From JAJEBT01 sp965214975 (GTDB taxonomy: Bacteria; Pseudomonadota; Alphaproteobacteria; MPNO01; UBA830), in NCBI GenBank assembly GCA_965214975.1, contig OZ244055.1, positions 744,001-808,000 of the forward strand: a stretch of DNA of 64,000 bases, read 5' to 3'. Positions 23,887 through 31,651 of this stretch are shown here, piece after piece (position 1 is the stretch's first letter; every line of letters starts with the position of its first letter). Made by a program: the position numbers and the translations under genes. The notes beneath the pieces were generated by a model, which did not search any database, was not told where the DNA came from, and was given only the letters and a program-made list of their open reading frames with translations.

Positions 23887-25125
23887 CTACTCGGCCGCCG
23901 CCATCGCGCGTTCGGGAACGCGCGTGCGCTCTTCGAGCCGGAACAGGCGCGCGGCCGTCCGGCCGAGGATGTTGCGCTTCGCCTCCTCGTCGAGGAAGGG
24001 AAGATCCCAGATCACGGCGGGCAGATCCATGTCCCAGTGCGGGTAGTCGGAGGCCCAGAGAAGCTGGGTTTCGGCGTTGATGGCCCGGAAGGTGGTTTCC
24101 AGCATGCCGGTGTCGTCCGGCATCTCCATGGGCTGGCTGGTGTAGTACATGTCGCGCAGGTAGTCGCTCGGCAGCTTGCGCAGGCCCGGGCATTCCGAGG
24201 ACCGCATGCGGTAGAGCGTGTCGAGGCGCTGCGCCAGGAAGGGCACCCAGGCGATCCCGGATTCGATCCAGACGACCGGAAGCCCCGGAAACCGCTCGTT
24301 CAGGCCGTTCAGCACCCAGTTGGTGCAGTGGACGACGTTGTACCAGGTGAAGCCGAGCGCATGGACCGCGAGGAACCGGTTGCAGGTCCGGAACATCGGA
24401 TCGTCCCAGTTGAACCCCGAATGGAACCCGAGCGGCAGTCCGCGACGCTCCACCGCGGCGTAGATCTTCATGTAGTCGTTGTGATGCACCGGGCGGTGGC
24501 GCACCGACGTGACCATGAAGCCGATGACGCCGTCGCGGTCGCCGAAGTCCTCGACGATCCGGAGCGCGGCCCCGGGGTCGTTGAACGGCAGGTAGAGCAT
24601 CGACTTCATGCGGGGCGATCCCGGAAGGACGCGCTCCACCAGCCACCGGTTGTAGGCGCGCGCGAGCGTCACCTCGACGTCCGGCTGCGGGTGCATCGCG
24701 AGCCCGAGCATCGGGGTCGGGAAGACGCAGGCGTAGTCGACCCCCATGGCGTCCATCCAGCGGGTGGTCAGGTGCACGTCGCGGTGTCGGCCGTCGCCGG
24801 GGGTCTTCTCGATCCGGCGCAGCGGATAGCGGGTGACGCGCCCGCCCATGTCCTGGTAGCCGACGCGCCCGAGCGAGAACATCGAGCCGCGGTGGGCGAT
24901 CTGCTGGGCCGAGCGCGCGAGCTGGCGCATCACCGGATCCTCGATGAAATCGACGATCTCGGCCATGGATTCGGTTTCGTAGTGATGGGCGTCGACGTCG
25001 ACGACTAGGACGTCGTCGAGACCGCGCAGGTCGCGCTGGCGCGCCGCGTTCCGCAGGAGTTTCCCGGTGTCGAACTCCTCGACGCTCATGCGGAAATAGC
25101 GTTCGTTCCCGGTGGGAAGTTCCAT
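23887..25125 (-). CDS. Amidohydrolase 2 family metal-dependent hydrolase
   Basis: The 412-residue protein belongs to the amidohydrolase superfamily that includes ACMSD-type decarboxylases. VVDVDAHHYETES near 41-53 supplies the first metal histidines, GFHSGFN and VWIESGIAWVPFLAQRLD follow in the middle, and LLWASDYPHWDMDLP near 360-375 gives the metal-binding aspartate. These enzymes hydrolyse or decarboxylate cyclic or aromatic acids in the cytosol. The substrate is unknown. It is on the same strand as the TctA-TctB gene downstream, 55 bp apart, and as a TRAP transporter upstream, 74 bp away, so transport and breakdown of the same acid is plausible. ATG 25125 was chosen; a start at the Met before SVEEFDTG, twelve residues later, is possible. 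Confidence 0.87.
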   Translation of the reverse strand: MELPTGNERYFRMSVEEFDTGKLLRNAARQRDLRGLDDVLVVDVDAHHYETESMAEIVDFIEDPVMRQLARSAQQIAHRGSMFSLGRVGYQDMGGRVTRYPLRRIEKTPGDGRHRDVHLTTRWMDAMGVDYACVFPTPMLGLAMHPQPDVEVTLARAYNRWLVERVLPGSPRMKSMLYLPFNDPGAALRIVEDFGDRDGVIGFMVTSVRHRPVHHNDYMKIYAAVERRGLPLGFHSGFNWDDPMFRTCNRFLAVHALGFTWYNVVHCTNWVLNGLNERFPGLPVVWIESGIAWVPFLAQRLDTLYRMRSSECPGLRKLPSDYLRDMYYTSQPMEMPDDTGMLETTFRAINAETQLLWASDYPHWDMDLPAVIWDLPFLDEEAKRNILGRTAARLFRLEERTRVPERAMAAAE

Positions 25126-25199
25126 CGATCGCCTCCCGGCCCCGCGTGGCCGCCCGAGTGTAGCCGAAAATCCGCGCCGGACGAAGGAACCGCGGGCGC

Positions 25200-26510
25200 T
25201 CAGAGCGCCCGCGGCAGCAGCGTGGCGATCTCCGGAACCGCCGCGATCACCACCATGCCGACGAGGAAGATCGCCACGAACGGCCAGGTGGCGCTGAAAA
25301 CCTGCTGGAGGCTGACCCTGTCGGTGGCGCCCTTGAAGGCGAAGATGGTGTAGCCGAAGGGCGGCGTCATGCCGCCGACCGTGACGTTGAGAAGCATCAG
25401 CAGCCAGAACCAGATCGGGTCGAATCCCAGCGTCGCGATCAGGGGCTGGTAGATCGGGATCACCACCAGCATGAGCGCGATCTGGTCGATGAACATGCAC
25501 AGGATGAAGGGGATGAGCATCATGACGAACAGCATCACGTAGACCGGAAGATCGAGGCCGGCCACCATCGCGGTCAGCGCCTTCGTCGAGCCGGTGAAGG
25601 CGAGCAGCTGGCTGAACATCTTGGAACTGGCCATGATCACCAAGATCATGCTGGTGATGAAGGCCGCCGAGGCCAGCGATTCCGAGACCATCTTCCAGCT
25701 CAGCTTGCGGTAGTGCGCCGCCGTCAGCAGCGCCCCCAGCACGCCGGTGGCCGCCGATTCGGAGGGCGTCGCCACGCCGAGCAGGATGAATCCCATGACG
25801 CAGAAGATGATCAGCGCGAACGGCGTGACGCGCAGCGCCGCGCGGACCTTCTCGCCGGCGCCGACGTCGGCGGCCGAGGCGCGGACGTCCTCGTTGGCGA
25901 GTTCCGGATTGAGGCGCACCCGCCCGAGCGTGTAGACGAAGAACAGTCCGGCGAGAAGGAGGCCCGGCAGGATGCCGGCGATCAGCAGGCCCGCGATCGA
26001 GACGTTGGCGAGCGTGCCGATGATGATGACGAGCACGCTCGGCGGGATGATCGGGGCCAGCGACGCGCCGGCCAGGATCGCGCCGGTCGACAGCTTCGGG
26101 TCGTAGCCGCGGTCGAGCATTCCCGGAAACAGCGTCCGGGCCATCATCGCGGCCACCCCCATGGCGGCGCCGGAGAGCGCGCCGAAGATCGTCGAGAGCG
26201 CGATGCAGAGCACGTACTGCCGGCCCCGCACCCGCCCGACCAGCTTGTCGACGGCGTCGAACAGGATGTCGATGGAGCCCGACCGGAACAGCAGCTCCCC
26301 CATCAGGATGAACAGGGGAATCGCCGAAAGCGCCGCGATGTTGGTGGTCTCGAAGATCGAGTTGGCGACCAGGCCGAACCCCGGCTGGCCGAGAATGACG
26401 AGGACGCCGACGATGTTGATCAGCAGGAACGCGACGAAGATCGGCACGCCGGTCATGAACACCGCCAGCAGGAGCGTGATGCCGGCGGCCAGGATCACCC
26501 ACCATTCCAT
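25200..26510 (-). CDS. dctM: TRAP transporter large permease (DctM)
   Basis: This 436-residue integral membrane protein has about twelve hydrophobic helices and is the ion-coupled translocation subunit of a TRAP transporter, which imports organic acids using a sodium or proton gradient. Characteristic stretches are GVPIFVAFLLINIVGVLVI, IPLFILMGELLFRSG, LAGASLAPIIPPSVLVIIIG and VGGMTPPFGYTIFAFKGAT. Length and topology are standard. It starts two bases after the stop of the small permease gene, so the pair is translationally coupled. The order on this strand is dctP, dctQ, dctM, the usual one. Confidence 0.95.
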   Translation of the reverse strand: MEWWVILAAGITLLLAVFMTGVPIFVAFLLINIVGVLVILGQPGFGLVANSIFETTNIAALSAIPLFILMGELLFRSGSIDILFDAVDKLVGRVRGRQYVLCIALSTIFGALSGAAMGVAAMMARTLFPGMLDRGYDPKLSTGAILAGASLAPIIPPSVLVIIIGTLANVSIAGLLIAGILPGLLLAGLFFVYTLGRVRLNPELANEDVRASAADVGAGEKVRAALRVTPFALIIFCVMGFILLGVATPSESAATGVLGALLTAAHYRKLSWKMVSESLASAAFITSMILVIMASSKMFSQLLAFTGSTKALTAMVAGLDLPVYVMLFVMMLIPFILCMFIDQIALMLVVIPIYQPLIATLGFDPIWFWLLMLLNVTVGGMTPPFGYTIFAFKGATDRVSLQQVFSATWPFVAIFLVGMVVIAAVPEIATLLPRAL

Positions 26511-26512
26511 GG

Positions 26513-27016
26513 TCAGGCGCGCTCCCCGCCGGCGGGCCCGGCCGCGCGGCGGCCGAGCTGGCGCAGGAAATGCAGCGCCGACATGCCGAAGCCGTAGGTG
26601 ATGAAGACCGAGATCCAGTACTTGGGGATCGGCTTGACCTTCATCAGGTGGACGTCCTTGGCGATCTGGCGGAGGTTCTCGTCGAGATTGATCCAGAACC
26701 CGAGCGCGCACACCGCGAAGCAGACCAGGCAGATCGCGCGGCGCGCCTGCGCGGCCCTCGCCCCGGGCAGCATGTCGATCAGGAACGTCACCGCGACGTG
26801 CCCCCTGTCACGGGTGACGCACGGCATCATCAGGAAACAGCCGATGCAGAGCGAGTACGACACCGCCTCGTCGGCCCACCAGGTCGGGGCGTTGAAGAAA
26901 TACCGCGCCGCGACCTCCCAGCAGTAGGACACGAAGATGACCGCGAGGCAGAGCTTGCCCAGCTCGAAGCTCAGGTCGGTCAGCCGGTCGTGGGCCCGGC
27001 CGAGCACGCCCGACAT
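26513..27016 (-). CDS. dctQ: TRAP transporter small permease (DctQ)
   Basis: The 167-residue protein has four predicted helices, including LCLAVIFVSYCWEVAARYFFN and AVSYSLCIGCFLMMPCVTRDRGHVAVTFL. DctQ helps dock the binding protein to the large permease in the inner membrane. The WADEAVSYSLCIGCFLMM segment after the first helix is typical of the family. It lies between dctP and dctM with gaps of 27 and 2 bases. Confidence 0.9.
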   Translation of the reverse strand: MSGVLGRAHDRLTDLSFELGKLCLAVIFVSYCWEVAARYFFNAPTWWADEAVSYSLCIGCFLMMPCVTRDRGHVAVTFLIDMLPGARAAQARRAICLVCFAVCALGFWINLDENLRQIAKDVHLMKVKPIPKYWISVFITYGFGMSALHFLRQLGRRAAGPAGGERA

Positions 27017-27043
27017 CGCCCGCCCCGCGGTGCGCCGCCGCCG

Positions 27044-28033
27044 TCAGTTGGTCAGGCCGGCCTTTTTCGCGAGCGCGCGGAGCGCCCCGCCGCCGTCGGC
27101 GCAGCACTTGTCCGCGATCTCCCACATGCTCTCCGCGAAGGTCTTCTTGACCTTGGCCGCCGTTGCCGCCGACATCTGCGTGACCTTGACCCCGTGCTTC
27201 TCGAGCGTGGCCGCTTCCTCGGCGAGGATGCCGTCGCCGATGGCGGGCATCTCGATCTCGGTCTTCTTCGCCGCCTCGGCCAGGATCTCGCGCTCCCGCT
27301 GCGAAAGCTTGTTCCACTTGTCGAGGTTGACCCAGAACCCGAGATTGCTCGAGCCGAAGGTCGGGCGCAGCTTGAACTTGGCGACCTCGTAGTGCTTCAT
27401 CGACAGCATGCCCGCCGCCGGCCACGCCGCGCCGTCGATCACGCCCTTCTCGAGAGCGGTGTAGATCTGGCCGCCCGGCAGCACCACCGGCGAGGCGCCG
27501 AGCAGCCGGATCACGCCGTGGTAGCTCAGGGTGCCGCGGATCTTGCGGCCCTGGAGGTCGCCTGCGGGCGACAGCGGCTCCTTGGCGAAGATGTGATAGC
27601 CCTGGTTGCTTGCCGCCGCGACGCCCGCCACCGCGAGATTGTTGTGCTTGCGGTAATAGCCGTCGATGAACTCGATCAGTCCGGCGGCGCGGCGCGCGGC
27701 CGGCTTGGGGTCGATCGCGTCGAAGGCGAAGGCCAGCCCCTTGCTGCCCGAGTGGTAGATGCCGTGCGAGAACAGCATGTCGAACACGCCGGACGAGACC
27801 GGCTGGAGCTGCTCGAAAGGCGGCACGACCTCCTTGCCGGAGATCTCGATCTCGACCTCGCCCTTGCCGACGGCGGCGACGTTCTTGGCGAACTGGTCGA
27901 GCACGGCGTAGGTCGGCCAGTTGTCCTTGTTCCAGCTCGTCAGCAGCTTGATGGTGGAGGCCTGTCCTCCCGTGGCGGCGGCGCACAGAAGCCCTCCGGC
28001 CGCGGCGACGGCCGCAAGCGGTTTCCTCATCAC
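27044..28033 (-). CDS. dctP: TRAP transporter periplasmic solute-binding protein (DctP)
   Basis: The 329-residue protein begins with a Sec signal peptide (LAAVAAAGGLLCAAATGGQAS, cleavage likely after ASA-type residues near 25). The mature part is DctP-like: IKLLTSWNKDNWPTYAVLDQFAKNV, DLQGRKIRGTLSYHGVIRLLGASPVVLPGGQIYTALEKGVIDGAAWPAAG near 145-210. It catches the solute in the periplasm. The conserved arginine that binds the ligand carboxylate is expected in the GRKIRG segment, so a carboxylate ligand is likely. It is the first gene of the operon, with a GGGAGG ribosome-binding site. Confidence 0.92.
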   Translation of the reverse strand: MMRKPLAAVAAAGGLLCAAATGGQASTIKLLTSWNKDNWPTYAVLDQFAKNVAAVGKGEVEIEISGKEVVPPFEQLQPVSSGVFDMLFSHGIYHSGSKGLAFAFDAIDPKPAARRAAGLIEFIDGYYRKHNNLAVAGVAAASNQGYHIFAKEPLSPAGDLQGRKIRGTLSYHGVIRLLGASPVVLPGGQIYTALEKGVIDGAAWPAAGMLSMKHYEVAKFKLRPTFGSSNLGFWVNLDKWNKLSQREREILAEAAKKTEIEMPAIGDGILAEEAATLEKHGVKVTQMSAATAAKVKKTFAESMWEIADKCCADGGGALRALAKKAGLTN

Positions 28034-28389
28034 GTGATCCTCCCTGTGGATCGCCGGATCCGGTTCCGGCGACGGTTCGGAAAGACTCTAGCAGTCCGCC
28101 GCACTTGAAGGCAAGACGGCGGCGCGGGACGACCGGATCCGATGCCGCCGGACATCCGGCGCGTCGCGTGCCGGAGGCGGCGCTCCGCGGTTCCGGAACC
28201 TGGCGGAAACCGCGGGAGGAAACGCGGCGACCGGGACCGGAAGCGCCGTGCGTTCCGCGACCGCGGCCACCGACCCGGACGGAGGCGAGGTCTTCCGCGG
28301 GGACATCCCCGCGCTCGGGACCGCGCGGAAACCGCCGGCGGCGCGACACCGGCCGGGAGCGGCCGGCGGGAGGCGCGACGGACCGCCGG
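28034..28389. other. Intergenic region, 356 bp
   Basis: This lies between the TRAP operon start and the end of the thioesterase gene, both leftward. It holds the likely dctP promoter at its left end (listed). The remainder is very GC-rich with no recognisable gene or hairpin with a U-tail. Confidence 0.45.
28085..28114 (-). promoter_or_regulatory. Candidate promoter of the dctPQM operon
   Basis: On the minus strand TTGCCT is followed after 18 bases by TAGAGT (each four of six to sigma-70 consensus), about 50 bases before the dctP start. Position and direction are right; the hexamers are only moderate. Confidence 0.4.
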
Positions 28390-28809
28390 TCAGTCGCCGA
28401 ACCGCTCGCGGATCTCGTCGGGAAACTCCACCGCGCGGATGCCGGCCGGAGAATCCGGATCCTCGCGCACCATGACCCGCCGCTCGAACCCCTCGGCCGC
28501 CAGCGCGCCGTCGGCATGCTCGAGACGGTGCGTCACCACGAAGGCCTTTCCGGAAACCTCGCCGAGCGCGGAGATCAGGCGGACCCCGCTGCCGAGCCGG
28601 CAGGCGGCCTTGTAGCTCGCGCCCGTCTCGAGCAGCGGCATCCCGGAAATCCCGAACCGCTCGGCGAGCTCCGCGTAGGACAGGCGGTTGCCGGCGAACA
28701 GGCGCTCCGTTCCCTGGTCGAACCACACGTAGTAGTGCGGATAGAACACGATGCCCGCCGCGTCGCAATGCGCCCACTCGACGCGGAACTCGCTGACGAA
28801 CCGTCTCAC
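28390..28809 (-). CDS. Acyl-CoA thioesterase, 4-hydroxybenzoyl-CoA thioesterase type
   Basis: The 139-residue hotdog-fold protein carries the classic active-site segment WAHCDAAGIVFYPHYYVWFDQG at 12-33, with the catalytic aspartate at residue 16. This pattern is shared with 4-hydroxybenzoyl-CoA thioesterase and YbgC. It hydrolyses a short-chain or aromatic acyl-CoA in the cytosol. The substrate cannot be decided. It is 64 bases downstream of the heme-oxygenase-like gene on the same strand, so the two are probably co-transcribed from the promoter at 29681-29709. Confidence 0.88.
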   Translation of the reverse strand: MRRFVSEFRVEWAHCDAAGIVFYPHYYVWFDQGTERLFAGNRLSYAELAERFGISGMPLLETGASYKAACRLGSGVRLISALGEVSGKAFVVTHRLEHADGALAAEGFERRVMVREDPDSPAGIRAVEFPDEIRERFGD

Positions 28810-28873
28810 GGCAGCGTTCCTCGCGGCGGGAAGGGGAGCGGCGGCCGCCGGCGGACGCCGTGCCGCGGGCCGC

Positions 28874-29611
28874 TCAGGCCGCCAGCGCGGGCGGCAGGAT
28901 CCGCTCCTGCCCGAGCACGTGCTCGCGGTGGATCTCGCTGATCGATTCCCAGCGCAGCATGCAGGCCTCCTCGCAGATCCGGATCGCGCGGTCGCGCTCT
29001 CCGGGAGCGGTCAGGTACTTCTCGCACAGTTGCATCTGGCGTTCGCTGTGCTCCTCGTCGGCTTCCGCGTGCTCGACGAAAAACGCGATCTCCCGCGCAT
29101 CCCGGGCGAACCCGTAATGCTCGACGAGGGCGGGAATGGTCACCTCCCTGTTGAGCTCGGGCTGCTGCCCCTCCTGCGTCGACTGCATGGCGAGCGCCAC
29201 GCCGAGCGGCTCGTCGCGCACGACCTGCGCGTAGTGGAGCCGCCGCGCATGCCAGGCCGGGCCGATCTCCAGGCCGCGCACGTCGTCGTCCGACAGTCCG
29301 GCCGCGTTGCAGAAGTCGAAGATCATCCGGTTGTGGTCGTGGGGCTCGTGCCCGGGCCGGGGGATCGCCACCAGCCCGGTCTCCTCGGCGAGATTCTCGA
29401 TCACCGAGCGCCGGACGTCCTCGGGGGCCTTCCACAGCAGGAAGCCGAAGGACGGAAGCGCGAGCTCCACGAACTTGTAGTGGCCCGCCATGTACAGGCC
29501 GAGCGCCCGCAGTTCCAGCGACCCGTCGAGCATCTTCCGGAAAAAGGGGTGGTTCTTGGTGTGCCATCTGTCCCGGACGGCGACGATGTCCTTGCCGATG
29601 CTGCCTGCCAT
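28874..29611 (-). CDS. TenA/PqqC-like (heme-oxygenase-like) iron-containing redox enzyme family
   Basis: The 245-residue all-helical protein resembles the iron-containing members of the PqqC/TenA heme-oxygenase-like fold. Candidate metal ligands are visible: LAEETGL near 77-83, PGHEPHDHNRMIFDF near 89-103, HARRLHYAQ in the middle and ADEEHSERQ near 190-198, then EHVLGQE at the end. Related proteins are oxygenases that use two irons, or are cofactor-free. The exact reaction is unknown. ATG 29611 gives MAGSIGKDIVAVRDRWHTKNHPFF, typical of the family start. The frame is open far upstream into a DUF2189 remnant, but a promoter between them argues for separate genes. Confidence 0.8.
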   Translation of the reverse strand: MAGSIGKDIVAVRDRWHTKNHPFFRKMLDGSLELRALGLYMAGHYKFVELALPSFGFLLWKAPEDVRRSVIENLAEETGLVAIPRPGHEPHDHNRMIFDFCNAAGLSDDDVRGLEIGPAWHARRLHYAQVVRDEPLGVALAMQSTQEGQQPELNREVTIPALVEHYGFARDAREIAFFVEHAEADEEHSERQMQLCEKYLTAPGERDRAIRICEEACMLRWESISEIHREHVLGQERILPPALAA

Positions 29612-29680
29612 CTCGTGTCCCTCCCTGCCGTCGGTTCCGGTCCGCCGGGCGGCCCGCCCGGGCGGCGACCGTGGGAGGCG

Positions 29681-29709
29681 ACTATAGGAAAGGCCGGAGG
29701 TCCGGACAA
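29681..29709 (-). promoter_or_regulatory. Sigma-70-type promoter for the redox enzyme/thioesterase pair
   Basis: On the minus strand TTGTCC, a 17-base spacer and TATAGT (five of six in the -10) point toward the gene starting at 29611. The predicted leader is about 60 bases. This is among the best promoter matches in the window. Confidence 0.5.
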
Positions 29710-29892
29710 CGCGCGGCCGGCCCGCGCCCGCCGGGGGCGCTGTGACAGTGCCGGCCGGAGCCGCTATGCCGGGGACCGGGCGGGGTCCGGAGGCCCGCGT
29801 GAGCGTGCTGGCCAACCGGCTCCGGGCCGGCCTGTTCGGCGCCGACGCCGTCCACGGCCTGCTGATCGGGCCCCGGGCTGCGGACGCGGCGT

Positions 29893-30169
29893 TCTGCACG
29901 GCGCCGAGCGCGTCCGGAAGCCGGAACGGCCGGCCTTCGGCGCAGCGGCGGCTCATCCCGTGGAGCCCGACCGCGATCAGGGGGTCGCCGAACATGAAGC
30001 CGGCCGGGAGCGGCAGCGCGATCGCGGCACAGCCGAGCGCGGCGACGAACAGGCCGAGGCTGGTCGCCGGGCGGGGCCGGAGGTCCGTCCAGCCGGCCCG
30101 GAGCCACCGCCACACGTCGTCCGACCGCACGGTTCGCACCTCGATGCCGGAGACCGTCACGGCGTCCAT
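29893..30169 (-). pseudogene. DUF2189 membrane protein, 5' fragment
   Basis: From ATG 30169 the first 92 residues look like the start of a DUF2189 protein: VSGIEVRTVRSDDVWRWLRAGW, then TSLGLFVAALGCAAIALPLPAG as a helix, and PLIAVGLHGMSRRCAEGRPFRLPDAL. Normal members continue with four more helices to about 260 residues. Here the similarity stops and the frame continues as serine/arginine/proline-rich sequence without helices. No other frame picks up the missing part. It is probably a remnant left by a deletion between this gene and the leftward promoter. Confidence 0.5.
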
Positions 30170-30282
30170 GGCGCCTTCTCCCGTCCGTCGCGTCACGCCG
30201 TCGCGACGGCCCGCGCGGCGATCATCCGGTTTTCGGAGGGGGGCCGCGCAACACGTTCCGGAGACCTCGCGGGCACCCTCCG

Positions 30283-30311
30283 TTCCCTTTCCGGAGCCGC
30301 CTCCGTAGAAT
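30283..30311 (+). promoter_or_regulatory. Candidate promoter for ornithine cyclodeaminase-like gene
   Basis: TAGAAT (five of six) at 30306-30311 has TTCCCT 17 bases upstream, a poor -35. It lies 35 bases before the start at 30347. Confidence 0.3.
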
Positions 30312-30346
30312 GCCCGGAAAGGCGTGGAACCGGTCGGCGGCGCAGG

Positions 30347-31339
30347 ATGGCGGACCCCCCTCTCTGGATCACCGAAAAGGACGTCGTGGAGCTGATCTGC
30401 CTCCCGGAGGCGATCGACGCGCTCGAGCGCACGCTCGTCGAGGAGGCCGGCGGCGGCGCGGAGAACCTCCCGAAAACGCATCTGATGGTCGCGCCCAACG
30501 ACGCCATGCACGCGATCGGCGCGGCCGTGGCCGGGGAGGGGATCTGCGGCTTCAAGACCTGGGTCAACATCCGCGGCAGGTCGGAAACCACCCTGACGCT
30601 GTTCTCTCTCGAGGACGGCGCGTGCCTCGCCGTGGTCGAGGCCACGGCGCTCGGCCAGATGAGGACGGCGGCGATGACCGGCGCGGGCACCCGGGCCCTC
30701 GCGCCGGACGGCGCCGACGAGATGGCGATCGTCGGCACCGGCAAGCAGGCCCTGCCGCAGATCGCGGCGGTGCATGCGGTGCGGCCCCTCAGGACGGTGC
30801 GCGTGGCGAGCAGGGATCCCGGATCGCGCCGGCGCTTCGCCGACGCGGCCGCGGCGGAACTCGGGATCCGCGTCGATGCCGCCGACGGCGTCGAGGACTG
30901 CGTGCGGGACATGCCGATCGTCACGCTTGTCACCAACTCCACCGAACCCTTCCTCTCGGGCGGCATGCTGGCGGCGGGCAGCCATCTCAACGCCATGGGG
31001 GCGATCGTGCCGGCGCGGCGGGAGTTCGAGGACGACGTGTTCGACCGGACCGACGCCGTGGCGGTGGACAGCCTCTCCGCGGCGCGCGAGCTGTCCTCGG
31101 AGTTCCGCGCGCGTTTCGGCGCCGGCGGCGGCGGATGGCGGAAGGTGCGGCCGATCTCGGCCGTGCTCGCCGCCGGGGAGCGGAGACCGCCGGCGGCGGA
31201 CGTCACGCTGTTCAAGGCCATGGGAATGGGGATTTCCGATCTGGCGCTGGCGATCGAGGTTCTCTCCCGCGCGCGCGCGGCGGGAAGGGGGCGTCCGGCG
31301 CCGCCGCGGATCAGGCTTCCGCCGCGGCTGAGGGCGTGA
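30347..31339 (+). CDS. Ornithine cyclodeaminase/mu-crystallin family protein
   Basis: The 330-residue protein has the family layout: an N-terminal dimer domain (WITEKDVVELICLPEAIDALER), THLMVAPNDAMHAIGAA, then GFKTWVNIRG and the substrate loop GQMRTAAMTGAGTRALAP near 103-120. The Rossmann dinucleotide site MAIVGTGKQALPQI follows near 126-139. Members include ornithine cyclodeaminase, alanine dehydrogenase and ketimine reductase; the sequence alone does not choose between them. It acts in the cytosol with NAD(P). It appears monocistronic, with converging genes downstream. The final 25 residues are arginine/proline-rich. Confidence 0.88.
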   Translation: MADPPLWITEKDVVELICLPEAIDALERTLVEEAGGGAENLPKTHLMVAPNDAMHAIGAAVAGEGICGFKTWVNIRGRSETTLTLFSLEDGACLAVVEATALGQMRTAAMTGAGTRALAPDGADEMAIVGTGKQALPQIAAVHAVRPLRTVRVASRDPGSRRRFADAAAAELGIRVDAADGVEDCVRDMPIVTLVTNSTEPFLSGGMLAAGSHLNAMGAIVPARREFEDDVFDRTDAVAVDSLSAARELSSEFRARFGAGGGGWRKVRPISAVLAAGERRPPAADVTLFKAMGMGISDLALAIEVLSRARAAGRGRPAPPRIRLPPRLRA

Positions 31340-31651
31340 CCGCCCCGTCTTCCGGCGCGCCGACCGGCCGGAACCGCGGTCCGGCGCTCCCGCCGTTTCG
31401 GAGGGGCCCGTTGCGACGGGCCCGGGCGGCGCCCGAATCGTCGGGAAGGGCGGTTCGGCGTCGGGGCGCGGCTCCGCCGCCGGTCCCCGGGAAACGGCGA
31501 CCGGGGGCTCGTCCCGTGCAGGGGCCGCGAGCGACCGGTGCGCGTTGCACGGCGCCGGGCGTCGCGGCGGGCGCGGGCGCCGGCAGGCGCGACGACCGGC
31601 GCGGGACCGTCCGGAATCCGCCGCGCCGCGACGCCGCCGAACCCCGCAACG
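31340..31651. other. Convergent intergenic region, 312 bp
   Basis: This lies between the ornithine cyclodeaminase-like gene and the leftward monooxygenase. It contains a perfect hairpin (listed at 31404) but no U-rich tail and no recognisable gene. Confidence 0.45.
31404..31423. terminator. GC-rich hairpin in convergent region
   Basis: A perfect 8-bp stem GGGCCCGT/ACGGGCCC with a TGCG loop lies 65 bases after the stop of the rightward gene. It could stop transcription in both directions but lacks a T-run. Confidence 0.3.

Larger units (their letters stand above)
29612..30346. other. Intergenic region with gene remnant, 735 bp
   Basis: This separates the leftward redox-enzyme gene and the rightward ornithine cyclodeaminase-like gene. 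It holds a good leftward promoter, a DUF2189 gene fragment and a weak rightward promoter, each listed. The stretch 29710-29892 has no recognisable content. Confidence 0.5.
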
